DNA of 64,000 nucleotides. Source: Bacteroidota bacterium. GTDB lineage: Bacteria; Bacteroidota; Bacteroidia; Flavobacteriales; Weeksellaceae. The notes under the pieces were generated by a model. It made no database searches and had not been told where the DNA came from. It saw only the letters and a program-made list of their open reading frames with translations. Positions 1-8,691 of the stretch are shown here, one piece after another (position 1 is the stretch's first letter; each line of letters opens with the position of its first letter). The position numbers were made by a program, and so were the translations under genes. The DNA lies in assembly GCA_018902795.1 (NCBI GenBank), contig JAHIQD010000019.1, forward strand, positions 186,001 to 250,000, written 5' to 3'.

Positions 1-102
1 GTTTTCAGTATTTTTATCTTCCTTCAGAGTTTTAAGAAATTCAATCAGTTTGATAAAAAACTCGAGGAAGCCGAAAAAACCGAGCAAAAACACAAACCGT
101 AA
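1..102 (+). CDS. 3' end of an unidentified protein (partial)
   Basis: An open frame runs from the first base of the window to a TAA at 100-102 and gives 33 C-terminal residues: a short hydrophobic run (VFSIFIFLQSF) followed by a charged Lys/Glu-rich tail. The stop overlaps the ATG of the next gene by one base (TAATG), which indicates translational coupling and one operon with the LD-carboxypeptidase. The hydrophobic run could be the end of a membrane segment. Too little is visible to name the family. Confidence 0.6.
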   Translation, partial: VFSIFIFLQSFKKFNQFDKKLEEAEKTEQKHKP

Positions 103-1031
103 TGAAAGAAATTATATTTCCTAAATCATTAAAAAAAGCAGACCGGATCGCGATAATTTCTCCCGCAGGAGCGGTGGATGAATCTCAGCTGGAAAAAGGG
201 ATAAGGCTTATTAAATCAAAAGGTTATGAACCGGTTTTAGGAAAACATCTTTACACCAGATATTCAAACGGATATACTTATGCAGGGACGGAAAAAGAAA
301 GAATTTCCGATATGAACTGGGCTTTTGGTGACGAAGAAATTTCCGCAATCTGGGCATCAAGAGGAGGTTATGGGTGTCAGCATCTGTTGAGACATTTAAG
401 GCTTTCAAAATTCAGAAAAAATCCGAAATGGTATATCGGGTATTCTGATAACACGGTGATTCAGAGCTTTTTACTTAAAAATAATTTCGCTTCAATTCAT
501 GCACAAACTGTTAAAACTTCGAGTTTTGGAGTGACTGATGAAAGTTATGATTTGACGTTTGATATTCTCCAAGGAAAATTACCGGAATATTCCATCAAAA
601 AAAATCAGTTCAATAAATCAGGAAATGTTGAAGGAGAATTGGTTGGCGGAAATTTGGCTTTGGTTTATGCTTTATTGGGAACGCCCTACTCTTTTAATTT
701 TAAAGACAAGATCCTTTTTATAGAAGATATTGGCGAGAATTTTTATGCTTTGGACCGAATGCTGATGTCTCTTGATTTAGCCGGAGTTTTCAGACAGATT
801 AAAGGTTTAATCATCGGTGGAATGACCAATATGGGAGATGAAAAAGAAAATAAAAACTACGAAGAGAGCTTCGACGGATTTTCTTACCAAATTATTTCAG
901 ACCGAATTTCAAAATATAGTTTCCCCACTGTTTTTGGTTTCCCGAACGGACATATTTTTGATAACCGCCCGTTGATTATCGGCGCAAAAGTTTCAGTAAA
1001 AGTGGGAGAAAAAGTGAAAGTAAATTTCTAA
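102..1031 (+). CDS. LD-carboxypeptidase (peptidase family S66)
   Basis: Serine peptidase of the LdcA/MccF family. Family members cleave the L,D bond of the terminal D-Ala in tetrapeptides during murein recycling in the cytoplasm, or degrade microcin-like compounds. The expected catalytic triad is visible: Ser115 in GYSDNT, Glu208 in LFIEDIGEN and His284 in FPNGHIFDN, positions close to those known for LdcA. Length (309 aa) is normal and there is no signal peptide. The start overlaps the stop of the preceding gene, and YraN follows after 3 bp, so it is mid-operon. LdcA versus an MccF-like immunity role cannot be decided from sequence alone; a recycling role is more likely in this housekeeping context. 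Confidence 0.92.
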   Translation: MKEIIFPKSLKKADRIAIISPAGAVDESQLEKGIRLIKSKGYEPVLGKHLYTRYSNGYTYAGTEKERISDMNWAFGDEEISAIWASRGGYGCQHLLRHLRLSKFRKNPKWYIGYSDNTVIQSFLLKNNFASIHAQTVKTSSFGVTDESYDLTFDILQGKLPEYSIKKNQFNKSGNVEGELVGGNLALVYALLGTPYSFNFKDKILFIEDIGENFYALDRMLMSLDLAGVFRQIKGLIIGGMTNMGDEKENKNYEESFDGFSYQIISDRISKYSFPTVFGFPNGHIFDNRPLIIGAKVSVKVGEKVKVNF

Positions 1032-1034
1032 ATT

Positions 1035-1406
1035 ATGGCAGAACATAATGATTTCGGAAATCTTGCTGAAGATTTAGCAACCGATTTTTTAGCCAAAAAA
1101 AATTATAAAATTTTGGCGAGAAATTTCCGTTATCAGAAAGCCGAAATTGATATTGTTGCCGAATTTGAAAATATGATTGTCGTAACAGAAGTTAAAGCGC
1201 GCAGTTATAATACCGTGATCGAGCCTCAGGAAGCGGTGACCAAAAAGAAAATAAAATCAATCGTCATGTGCACTGATTTTTTCATGAAGGAAAGAGACAT
1301 CGATAAAGAAGTTCGCTTTGATATTATCACGATTCTCCCCGACTCATCCGGCGTTTTACAGATCACTCATATTGAAGATGCTTTTCAGAGTTTCGATGCC
1401 AATTAA
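1035..1406 (+). CDS. YraN/UPF0102 family endonuclease-like protein
   Basis: A 123-aa protein of the UPF0102 (YraN) family, which has a restriction-endonuclease-like fold but no settled cellular role. The N-terminal FGNLAEDLATDFLAKKNYKIL and the core AEIDIVAEF...VVTEVKAR carry the Asp and Glu-x-Lys residues that would form a PD-(D/E)xK metal site. It begins 3 bp after the LD-carboxypeptidase gene, with which it is surely co-transcribed. Family membership is secure; enzymatic activity is inferred from the fold only. Confidence 0.9.
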   Translation: MAEHNDFGNLAEDLATDFLAKKNYKILARNFRYQKAEIDIVAEFENMIVVTEVKARSYNTVIEPQEAVTKKKIKSIVMCTDFFMKERDIDKEVRFDIITILPDSSGVLQITHIEDAFQSFDAN

Positions 1407-1433
1407 AACAAAATTTAAATATCATTCTTAAAA

Positions 1434-2186
1434 ATGAAAACAGCGCTCATCACCGGAGCCACTTCCGGAATAGGTAAAGCCACCGCAGAATTACTCGCAA
1501 AAAACGGCTTCAGAATCATCCTTTGCGGACGGAGAACAGAAGTTTTGGAACAAGTGAAAACAGAGCTTTCAGCGATAACCGAAGTTTATACTTTAAATTT
1601 CGACCAAAGAAATTTCACTGAAGTTGAAACTGCCATCAATTCACTTCCGGAAAACTGGAAGAATATCGGTGTTTTAATTAATAATGCAGGAAATGCCCAC
1701 GGTTTGGAACCGCTTTCAGAAGGGAAAATTGAAGACTGGGACGCGATGATGGACGGAAATGTGAAGGGTCTGCTGTATGTTTCCAAACTCATCATTCCGG
1801 GTATGAAAGAAAGAAATTCCGGACATATCGTGAATATTTCATCCGTTGCAGCGCGACAGACTTACGCGAACGGTGTGGTATACTGCGCTTCGAAAAAAGC
1901 AGTCGATGTAATTTCTGACGGAATGCGCCTCGAACTCACAGAATTTGGGATTAAAGTAACCAATATCCAACCTGGATTGGTAGAAACCGATTTTTCGAAA
2001 GTGCGTTTTAAAGGTGATGAAGAAAGAGCTAAAACTGTTTATCAGGGTTATAAAGCGCTGGAACCTGAAGATATTGCAGATGCCATTTTTTATTGTGTGA
2101 ATGCACCAAAACATGTGGCCATTTCTGATTTAACCATCTATCCGAGCGCACAGAGTGAGCCGAGGACGGTGTATAAAAATTTATAA
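1434..2186 (+). CDS. Short-chain dehydrogenase/reductase (YdfG-like)
   Basis: Classical SDR oxidoreductase of 250 aa. Visible elements are the nucleotide-binding TGATSGIG at residues 7-14, NNAG at 83-86, and the catalytic Ser137, Tyr150 and Lys154. A CGRR motif at 31-34, just after strand beta2, suggests NADP(H) preference. The sequence resembles the YdfG/serine 3-dehydrogenase branch, which acts on 3-hydroxy acids and small aldehydes; the substrate is not determinable here. It lies 27 bp after yraN on the same strand and is followed by tsaB, which has its own promoter-like box. Confidence 0.9.
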   Translation: MKTALITGATSGIGKATAELLAKNGFRIILCGRRTEVLEQVKTELSAITEVYTLNFDQRNFTEVETAINSLPENWKNIGVLINNAGNAHGLEPLSEGKIEDWDAMMDGNVKGLLYVSKLIIPGMKERNSGHIVNISSVAARQTYANGVVYCASKKAVDVISDGMRLELTEFGIKVTNIQPGLVETDFSKVRFKGDEERAKTVYQGYKALEPEDIADAIFYCVNAPKHVAISDLTIYPSAQSEPRTVYKNL

Positions 2187-2225
2187 ATTCAGCTGGTTAA
2201 GATGAATCTATCATTTTTGATTTGT

Positions 2226-2233
2226 TAAATTTG
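2226..2233 (+). promoter_or_regulatory. -7 box (TAnnTTTG) upstream of tsaB
   Basis: TAAATTTG matches the Bacteroidota sigma-A -7 consensus exactly. Its last base is only 4 nt before the tsaB ATG at 2238, so the transcript would start at or next to the start codon (leaderless). No clear -33 TTG at the expected distance. Confidence 0.6.
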
Positions 2234-2237
2234 CAAC

Positions 2238-2915
2238 ATGAAAATTCTCCACATCGAAACCTCTTCCAAAAACTGTTCTGTTGCCATTTCGGATGGTGAG
2301 GAACTTTTATGTTTATGCGAAGAAGTTTCCGAAAATTATAAACAGTCCGAAAGTCTGCACACTTTTGTTGAATGGGCTTTGGAAGGTGCAAAAATCACTC
2401 TGCAAGACCTTGAGGCAGTTTCTTTGGGAATGGGTCCCGGTTCTTATACAGGTTTACGGATCGGTTCTTCTTCCGCAAAAGGGTTCTGTTACGGTCTGAA
2501 AATTCCTTTAGTTGCAGTGAATTCTTTAGAAACGATGATCGAGCCGTTTTTAGGGAAAGATTACGACTGTATCATTCCACTGCTCGATGCAAGACGAATG
2601 GAGGTTTATACGGCTGTTTTTGAAGGAAATTCAGGAGAAATGCTTACTCAAACTGAAGCAAAAATTTTGGATGAAACTTCTTTTCAGGAGTTTAAAGATA
2701 ATAAAGTAATTTTCGTGGGTGATGGAGCGAAGAAAGCAAAAGAAATTCTCAGGCTTCCAAACGCTTTATTTGAAGAGAATTTTTATCCTTCCGCAAAATA
2801 TTTAATCAAGAAAGCGGTGGAAAAATTTAATAAAAAAGATTTTGAAGATGTGGCTTATTTCGAGCCGTTTTATCTTAAAGATTTTCAGGGCGTGAAGAAA
2901 AAGAAAACATCATAA
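2238..2915 (+). CDS. tsaB: tRNA threonylcarbamoyladenosine biosynthesis protein TsaB
   Basis: Non-catalytic partner of TsaD in making t6A37 on ANN-decoding tRNAs, with TsaC and TsaE. The protein is 225 aa, usual for the family. It begins with the ASKHA-type N-terminus MKILHIETSSKNCSVAI and has the signature LGMGPGSYTGLRIG at about residues 63-76. The C-terminal half (PLLDARRMEVYTAVF and the final AYFEPFYLK) also fits TsaB. The ATG is fixed by the -7 box directly in front of it. A bidirectional terminator separates it from the convergent sprE/porW gene. Confidence 0.95.
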   Translation: MKILHIETSSKNCSVAISDGEELLCLCEEVSENYKQSESLHTFVEWALEGAKITLQDLEAVSLGMGPGSYTGLRIGSSSAKGFCYGLKIPLVAVNSLETMIEPFLGKDYDCIIPLLDARRMEVYTAVFEGNSGEMLTQTEAKILDETSFQEFKDNKVIFVGDGAKKAKEILRLPNALFEENFYPSAKYLIKKAVEKFNKKDFEDVAYFEPFYLKDFQGVKKKKTS

Positions 2916-2942
2916 TTTTCACGTACAGATTCAATAAAACAA

Positions 2943-2971
2943 AAAAGCGAAGAAATAATCTTCGCTTTTTT
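2943..2971. terminator. Bidirectional intrinsic terminator
   Basis: AGCGAAGA (2946-2953), loop AATAA, TCTTCGCT (2959-2966), flanked by an A-run on the left and a T-run on the right. It can terminate both tsaB (plus) and sprE/porW (minus), whose stop codon adjoins it. Confidence 0.85.
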
Positions 2972-5488
2972 TTATTTTAATTTCATTTCCATTTGTAATG
3001 GGGAACTCATTTCAGGTTGTTTTCCTGTTGGTTTTCTCGGCCTTACAGTTCCGTTATTTGGATCCTGCGGAGTCGGTGAACTCAGTTCCCGCGTCTGTAC
3101 TGGCGAAGCAACCTCTGCCGGCCCTTCCTCGACGCGTGGTTTTCCAGGTCCGCCGGTTTCGCTTTTGTTTCCGTTTTCATCAGTCATTTCCATTTCAAGC
3201 TCGCTTTTCAGGTATTTCAGCATTTCCCGGGCTTTCTCGCCTTCGTTTGTTCTGGCATAGTTTAAGGCAATCTGTTCGAGCTGCAGGATCATAATTTCTT
3301 TGCCTGCTGTTTTGCCCGAATTGAACGCATTGAGCAAAGCAAATTTCGGAACCAGCGCATCTTTCGGATACTTTTGTAAAGAAGCTTCGATCAGTGATTT
3401 ACTTTCGTCATATTTTTCCGCAGAGTACAGATCGAAAGCCTGAGCGTAAGCTTTTTCAACTTCTTCCGAAGACTGGGAGAATGAATTGTTTTTAGGATTC
3501 TTCACAAATTCAGCATACGAAGTGTAAGGAAATTCAGATAAAATCATCTGTTTAGCCCTTTCTCCTGCTGCCGGACTTTTCTCATAATTAAAGGCAAAAA
3601 TATTGTAAAGTGCGAGAAGTTTGGTTTCCTCTTCCGGGTTGGCATCCACCAAATCGTAGAGTGTTTTGGTAGCAAGCGGCGTATCGGAAAAATAAGTTTC
3701 ATACATTCTGCCTAAACCTAAACTCGCGGTATCTCTTGCCTTTTTCAAAGCTGAAATCTCTTCGGAATTGGTGGGTATTTTTTCGATATAAAAACTTGGT
3801 TCAAGTCTTCTTGGATCCGGTGCAGAGGCAATTCCCATGGCTTCGTTTTTCAGATCTTCAATAGAACTTGTTCTGGTGGAAGTCCGCCAGTTGTCGTTCA
3901 GTGAACGGTTTCCCCATATCTGTTTAAAGGAAGACTCTCCTTTGGCAACCGTACTTTGATTGGCGAAATAAAAACCTCCTTTCCCCGTTCCAAAATCCTG
4001 GAAACCGCCTGAATTGGCAGCGAAAATAGAGTTTGCCCCATAATCTCCCGTATCAAAACCTTTGCTTCGTTCATTTCTTTTCCTTTCGAGTTCTTCTTTC
4101 GTTTCTTTTGCTTTTACTGCATCAATATATTTATTGAAATAAGCGATTCTGTCAGCTTCGGGCATTTTAGTTAACGCCAGAATGCTGTCATTTTTCTTGA
4201 TTAAATAGTAATTGGCAGAAACCTGTTTGATATTTTCTGATCTTTCCTTTAAAAGAATTTTTGAAGGTTCATAAGTCATTACAGCAAGTGCAGAATCGTA
4301 GTAAGCGCCGGCAGAAAGATAATCGCTTTCCTCAAAAAAGCCCTTACCGATTTCGAAATAATCAAGTCCGCGGATCTGTGGATCAGACATTTTTTCTTTC
4401 AGCGACTGTGCAAAAAATGCTTTGGCATCGTCTTTTTTTCCGGCTTTATTGGCCATTAAACCGAGTGCATAATAAAATTCGTTTTTCCTTGATGCGTAGG
4501 TTCCCTTTTTACTAATTTTCTCTAAATAATTTTTTGCCCCTTCATAATCGTCATCCTTTCCGTTGAAGGTTTTTGCGATTTCGATTTGTGATTTCACTTC
4601 AAACTCGAAACTGTTTGCGTTTTTGTAGGCCGAAACAAAACTTTCTCTCGCTTCTTCATTTTTTCCCAAATTGGCTAGAATCTGTCCTCTTAAAAAAGCA
4701 ATTCTGCTTCGGAGTTTTCTGTTTTTATTCAGTGCATAAGCTTCTTCCAGTTCATTGACTGCATCCTGATTTTTTCCTGCGTGAAGCAGCATTTCAGAAT
4801 GATAGATGCTTAATAGTTTTTGATAGTCTTTTTTGATTTTATCCTTTTTTACCTCTGCGAAAACTTCTTCAGCTCTTGCAAAATCGCCCATTTTAGAGTA
4901 TGCCAAACCCTGATAAATTCTCGCTAAAGGCATTCTTTTATCTTTTCGCATATTTGAAAAAACATAATTCAGTCCGTCTAAAGCTTCCAGCGGTTTATTG
5001 TTGTAAAGCCTCGCCTGAGCCAGCAGAATATTGGCATCAAAAATTTTCTTATTTCTTTCCTCGCCCCCTTTCATTACTGAATATTGTGCAATGGCTTTCA
5101 AAGCTTTGGCTTCTGAAATCTCCAAAACAGTAGCTCCCGATTTTATTCCTGCGTTTGCGGAATTCGGATTTCTTCCAGGTAAACCCGGAACTCCAGGACC
5201 GTTTGGATTCATATTTACATCGTCGTCGCCGAACATGCCGCTCGACTGCAGGTCGGTTCCCAAAGGCTGTTCATCGTAGGTTAACAGCTGAATGTAGGGA
5301 GCGTAAAAATTATCTTTATGAGCCTGATCCCGGTTTTTCAGCTCAGTCTGCAATGCATCTTTACTGTTAAAAAGGGTGTTGTAATAGGAGAAAAATCCTT
5401 TCATAAATGTAGAATCATTGGTCTTTTTCCTGGTAGAACAGGAATTGAAAACCGTGATTGCTAAAAGGAGGAATATCGTTTTTTTCAT
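2972..5488 (-). CDS. sprE: SprE/PorW-type type IX secretion lipoprotein
   Basis: An 838-aa lipoprotein with signal peptide and lipobox (NSC, Cys17), followed by the characteristic SYYNTLFNSKDALQ segment and a long series of TPR-like helical repeats. In Flavobacterium johnsoniae SprE and in Porphyromonas PorW this TPR lipoprotein is needed for type IX secretion and gliding, linking the PorLM motor to the outer-membrane translocon. The C-terminus ends in a Pro/Gly/Ser-rich tail (about residues 755-838). Other T9SS genes are absent from the window, as is usual because T9SS genes are dispersed. A degenerate -7 box (TAGATTTC) lies about 17 bp upstream of the start. Confidence 0.88.
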   Translation of the reverse strand: MKKTIFLLLAITVFNSCSTRKKTNDSTFMKGFFSYYNTLFNSKDALQTELKNRDQAHKDNFYAPYIQLLTYDEQPLGTDLQSSGMFGDDDVNMNPNGPGVPGLPGRNPNSANAGIKSGATVLEISEAKALKAIAQYSVMKGGEERNKKIFDANILLAQARLYNNKPLEALDGLNYVFSNMRKDKRMPLARIYQGLAYSKMGDFARAEEVFAEVKKDKIKKDYQKLLSIYHSEMLLHAGKNQDAVNELEEAYALNKNRKLRSRIAFLRGQILANLGKNEEARESFVSAYKNANSFEFEVKSQIEIAKTFNGKDDDYEGAKNYLEKISKKGTYASRKNEFYYALGLMANKAGKKDDAKAFFAQSLKEKMSDPQIRGLDYFEIGKGFFEESDYLSAGAYYDSALAVMTYEPSKILLKERSENIKQVSANYYLIKKNDSILALTKMPEADRIAYFNKYIDAVKAKETKEELERKRNERSKGFDTGDYGANSIFAANSGGFQDFGTGKGGFYFANQSTVAKGESSFKQIWGNRSLNDNWRTSTRTSSIEDLKNEAMGIASAPDPRRLEPSFYIEKIPTNSEEISALKKARDTASLGLGRMYETYFSDTPLATKTLYDLVDANPEEETKLLALYNIFAFNYEKSPAAGERAKQMILSEFPYTSYAEFVKNPKNNSFSQSSEEVEKAYAQAFDLYSAEKYDESKSLIEASLQKYPKDALVPKFALLNAFNSGKTAGKEIMILQLEQIALNYARTNEGEKAREMLKYLKSELEMEMTDENGNKSETGGPGKPRVEEGPAEVASPVQTRELSSPTPQDPNNGTVRPRKPTGKQPEMSSPLQMEMKLK

Positions 5489-5579
5489 TATCTGATAATA
5501 ACTTTGAAATCTACGAAAAAGTATAGAAATCGGAGATTAATTTTTGTAAAAATAACGATTTTTTATTTCTGAGACTTCG

Positions 5580-6137
5580 TTATTGAAAATCTTTTAAAAC
5601 CGTATATACCAAATGAGTCGGTAATCCCATCACCGTGTAATAACTGCCTTCTATTTTTTTTATTTTTGCCATTCCGAACCATTCCTGAACGCCGTAACTT
5701 CCTGCCTTGTCGAAAGGTTTGTAATGGTTTACGTAAAAATCAATTTCCTCATCGGTCACTTCATCTATTTCCACATGGGCCACATCAGTCCGGGAAATGC
5801 TTTTTTCTGAGTTCCTGATGGTAATTCCCGTAAAAACTTCATGAGTTTTTCCTGACAGTTTTTTCAGCATTTCCTTTGCGTGAAGCTCGTCTTTGGGTTT
5901 CCCCAAAACTTCGTTTTCTATCGCGACAATGGTATCTGCGGTGATTAAAACTTCGTCTTTTTCTAAAGATCTGAAAGCGTTTGCCTTGAGTTCTGAAAGG
6001 TATTCTGCAATTTTTTCAACTTCCAGATCCTCCGGATAAACTTCTTCACAGTCCAGAGAAACTACTTCAAAATCAAAACCTAAACTGGTTAAAAGTTCTT
6101 TTCTTCTCGGTGAATTGGATGCTAATAATATTTTCAT
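5580..6137 (-). CDS. maf: Maf-family nucleoside triphosphate pyrophosphatase
   Basis: House-cleaning enzyme that hydrolyses non-canonical or dTTP/UTP-type nucleotides to monophosphates. The signature LLASNSPRRKELL is at residues 4-16, the catalytic Asp occurs in ITADTIVA, and KPFDKAGSYGVQE near residue 140 matches the family. Length 185 aa is typical. It lies 39 bp downstream of the KdsC-like gene and 91 bp upstream of sprE/porW on the same strand, consistent with an operon starting at the DUF2520 gene. The exact nucleotide preference (dTTP/UTP versus m7GTP subfamily) is uncertain. Confidence 0.93.
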   Translation of the reverse strand: MKILLASNSPRRKELLTSLGFDFEVVSLDCEEVYPEDLEVEKIAEYLSELKANAFRSLEKDEVLITADTIVAIENEVLGKPKDELHAKEMLKKLSGKTHEVFTGITIRNSEKSISRTDVAHVEIDEVTDEEIDFYVNHYKPFDKAGSYGVQEWFGMAKIKKIEGSYYTVMGLPTHLVYTVLKDFQ

Positions 6138-6176
6138 TTAAACTTTTTAAAACTACAGAAGGTTATTGATCTGTTA

Positions 6177-6695
6177 TTAAACGCTTTGGGTGTTGTCTTC
6201 AATCCATTTTCCCTGAACTTTCATCACCTGTTCAATAACATCACGAACTGCGCCTTTTCCGCCTTCGACAGCTGAAATATATTCAGAAATCTCTTTCACT
6301 TCAGGAACTGCATTTTTTGGACAGGCAGAAATACCGGAAGCTTTAAGGATTTTCATGTCGGGAAGATCGTCTCCCATGGTTAGAATTTCTTCGTTTTTAA
6401 GTCCGTATTTTTGTCTGAAATCTTCATATTTTTCCAGTTTATCAGACACTTTTGCATGATATTCGTTAATTCCTAAATAATGGATGCGGTTTCGAACAGC
6501 CGGGTCGTCTCCACCGGTAATCACACAGATTTTGTAATTGTTTTTCACTGCTTTTACCACAGCATAACCGTCCAGAACATTCATCACGCGGCACATGCTT
6601 TTGTCGGGCATCAGATAAACGCTTCCATCGGTAAAAACGCCGTCCACATCGAAGACAAAAGCTTTTATATTTTTAAGTTTCGATTTATAACTCAT
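6177..6695 (-). CDS. KdsC-like HAD phosphatase (KDO-8-P phosphatase)
   Basis: HAD-superfamily phosphatase of the KdsC/YrbI type, 172 aa. The nucleophile motif FDVDGVFTDG holds Asp16 and Asp18, the Thr-motif is ICVITGGD, and the metal-binding GDDLPDM is near residue 118. The lack of a cap domain fits tetrameric KdsC, which releases KDO from KDO-8-phosphate for lipopolysaccharide synthesis. A related sugar-phosphate role cannot be excluded. Its start lies within the end of the DUF2520 gene (11-bp overlap), so translation is coupled. Confidence 0.9.
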   Translation of the reverse strand: MSYKSKLKNIKAFVFDVDGVFTDGSVYLMPDKSMCRVMNVLDGYAVVKAVKNNYKICVITGGDDPAVRNRIHYLGINEYHAKVSDKLEKYEDFRQKYGLKNEEILTMGDDLPDMKILKASGISACPKNAVPEVKEISEYISAVEGGKGAVRDVIEQVMKVQGKWIEDNTQSV

Positions 6696-7437
6696 ACATT
6701 TTCTTTATAGATTCGTTCATGGTTTTATAAATTTTCAGATGTTCTTCATTGGTGATTAATGCTTCGTGAAGCTGTAAAACCCTTTCATCGTTTCTTACTG
6801 CCGGCCCGGTTTGGGCAGATTTAGGTTCAATTTCATTTATTTTCTGAACAGTTTCATCAATTAACGGCAGAAAATAATCAAAAGGAATATTTTGTGAATC
6901 TGAAATTTCTTTGGCTCTTGCGAAAAGATGGTTCACAAAGTTACACGCGAAAACCGCAGTCAGGTGAATGTATTTTCTTTTTTCATAATCGGAAATCATT
7001 ACATTTTCCGAAATTTTGGATGCGAGATTTTTCAGCAGTTCCAAATCTTTTTCATCTTCCGCTTCTACAAAAAACGGAATGTCAGCATAGGTGAGATTTT
7101 TGGATTTCGAAAAGGTCTGTAAAGGATAGAAACTTGCTTTCCGGTAATTGCCTTCCAGAATTTCTATGGGTAAAGATCCTGACGTGTGTGCTACCAAAGA
7201 GTTTTCATTGAAGATTTTTTTGGATATCTCTGCAATTGCATCGTCATTCACCGCAATTAAGTAAAGATCAGCACCTGAAAGTTCCTTTGTGGAATACGGA
7301 ATGTTGAATTTTTCCGATATCTCTTTTAAAGCCTTTTCATTCCTGCCAAAAATTTGCAAAACCGGGATTTTTTTTTCGCAGAACGCTTTTGCTAAATGAA
7401 AAGCTACATTACCCGAGCCCAAAATTACAATCCTCAT
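6685..7437 (-). CDS. DUF2520-type Rossmann-fold protein
   Basis: A 250-aa protein with an N-terminal Rossmann fold (VILGSGNVAFHLAKAF, the GxGxxA pattern at residues 7-12) and a helical C-terminal DUF2520-like domain containing HLTAVFACNFVNHLFARA. Overall architecture resembles ketopantoate/pyrroline-carboxylate reductases, and it is often annotated as NADP-oxidoreductase-like, but no substrate is known. It is the first gene of a leftward operon with the KdsC-like phosphatase (11-bp overlap) and maf. A perfect -7 box sits 17 nt upstream. Confidence 0.85.
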   Translation of the reverse strand: MRIVILGSGNVAFHLAKAFCEKKIPVLQIFGRNEKALKEISEKFNIPYSTKELSGADLYLIAVNDDAIAEISKKIFNENSLVAHTSGSLPIEILEGNYRKASFYPLQTFSKSKNLTYADIPFFVEAEDEKDLELLKNLASKISENVMISDYEKRKYIHLTAVFACNFVNHLFARAKEISDSQNIPFDYFLPLIDETVQKINEIEPKSAQTGPAVRNDERVLQLHEALITNEEHLKIYKTMNESIKKMYEL

Positions 7438-7454
7438 GAAAAATAAATATAAAA

Positions 7455-7462
7455 CAAAGATA
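7455..7462 (-). promoter_or_regulatory. -7 box for the DUF2520-kdsC-maf operon
   Basis: TATCTTTG on the minus strand matches TAnnTTTG, with the ATG at 7437 about 17 nt downstream. It lies in the divergent intergenic region shared with the ECF sigma gene. Confidence 0.6.
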
Positions 7463-7543
7463 ATTATTTTGGTTTGGACTGTAAATTGAAATACTTATTT
7501 AACTTTTAACTAAATTTACCATCCAAACCCCGAAAGCATCTCA

Positions 7544-8095
7544 ATGAAGATTAAGGAAGCCGAAATTATCGAGTTGATGTTGAGCGAAAAATCCCGTGAA
7601 AAAGGTGTTCGCTTAATGATGGATGCTTATCAGAGCAGGTTATATTGGCATATAAGAAGAATTGTTGTAGATCATGATTTGGCGCAGGATGTTTTGCAGG
7701 ATACTTTCATTAAAGCTTACCAGAATTTTCATCAGTTCAAACAGGACAGTCAGTTATACACCTGGCTTTACCGTATTGCAACCAACGAATCGCTGCAGCA
7801 GCTGAACAAACTGAAAAGAATGCAGAAAACCGACGAAGATCCTGAATATCATCTTCAGAATCTTATGGCTGACAATGTCTCAGCGGAAGCGGAGGAAATT
7901 CAGGTATTACTTCAGAAAGCCATTCATTCTTTACCCGAAAAACAGAAACTGGTGTTCAATATGAGATATTATGACGATTTGCCTTACGAAGAAATATCGA
8001 AAATTCTTGACATGTCCGTCGGAACGCTGAAAACCAATTACCACTACGCCAAACAGAAAGTAGAAGATTATATTAAAGCAAATTATACAGAATAA
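7544..8095 (+). CDS. ECF-type RNA polymerase sigma factor
   Basis: A 183-aa sigma-70 family factor of the extracytoplasmic-function class. Region 2 is visible at about residues 25-85 (DHDLAQDVLQDTFIKAYQNF) and region 4 at about 125-175 (LPEKQKLVFNMRYYDDLPYEEIS and an HTH with SVGTLKTNYHYAKQ). No region 1.1 or 3 is present. The next gene encodes a single-pass membrane protein in the position of an anti-sigma factor, and the third a secreted Spy-like protein, so the unit is likely an envelope-stress response. Start ATG chosen because it gives the normal ECF N-terminus. Confidence 0.93.
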   Translation: MKIKEAEIIELMLSEKSREKGVRLMMDAYQSRLYWHIRRIVVDHDLAQDVLQDTFIKAYQNFHQFKQDSQLYTWLYRIATNESLQQLNKLKRMQKTDEDPEYHLQNLMADNVSAEAEEIQVLLQKAIHSLPEKQKLVFNMRYYDDLPYEEISKILDMSVGTLKTNYHYAKQKVEDYIKANYTE

Positions 8096-8135
8096 ATTTT
8101 TATTCAGGCAAAAATTTGATAAGAAACATTTTAAG

Positions 8136-8678
8136 ATGAAAAATTTAGATATAGAAAATTTAGAGCGAAAAAATATTTACAAAACGCCCGACCGTTTTTT
8201 TGATGACATTCAGGCGAAAGTTCTGCGGGAAACAGCTCCACAGAAACAGGCGAAAGTAGTGAAACTGAATTGGGCTTATGCAATGGCCGCTGCAGTAGCG
8301 ATGGTCTTTGGAATTACGTTTTTTGTAAACCAAAGCAACGACAGCGAGAATACAGCTCAATTAAAGGCTTCAAATATTGAAAACGGCTCTGCAAACACTA
8401 CGATAACAGAAGTAAAACCCCAAAAAGAAGCAACAGTTGCATATCAAACTTTGCAGAATGATTTAACTTCTACCGCTCAGGATAATCAAAAAGAAAACGA
8501 AAGACTTGTAGGAGTTGTCAGCACTAAGACAACAAGCGCAGATGTTCAGACAAAAAGAATCACCGCTCCGGTTTCCGAAGTTCAGGTAGATCAGATGCTC
8601 TCCAATTTTACTTCGGCTGAATTGGCAGATTTAGGAAAAAATACAGAACAGGACATTTATTTGGATCTGTATAATTAA
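8136..8678 (+). CDS. Single-pass membrane protein, putative anti-sigma partner
   Basis: A 180-aa protein with a cytoplasmic N-terminus of about 44 residues (IYKTPDRFFDDIQAKVLRE), one transmembrane helix near 45-64 (WAYAMAAAVAMVFGITFFV) and a Ser/Thr/Gln-rich periplasmic part. It lies 40 bp after the ECF sigma gene. The N-terminal motif of the YKTPDxFF type is common in Bacteroidota proteins encoded directly after ECF sigma genes, so regulation of that sigma factor is inferred from topology and context. No zinc-binding anti-sigma (HxxxCxxC) motif is visible. Confidence 0.75.
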   Translation: MKNLDIENLERKNIYKTPDRFFDDIQAKVLRETAPQKQAKVVKLNWAYAMAAAVAMVFGITFFVNQSNDSENTAQLKASNIENGSANTTITEVKPQKEATVAYQTLQNDLTSTAQDNQKENERLVGVVSTKTTSADVQTKRITAPVSEVQVDQMLSNFTSAELADLGKNTEQDIYLDLYN

Positions 8679-8691
8679 AATTAAAACAGAC

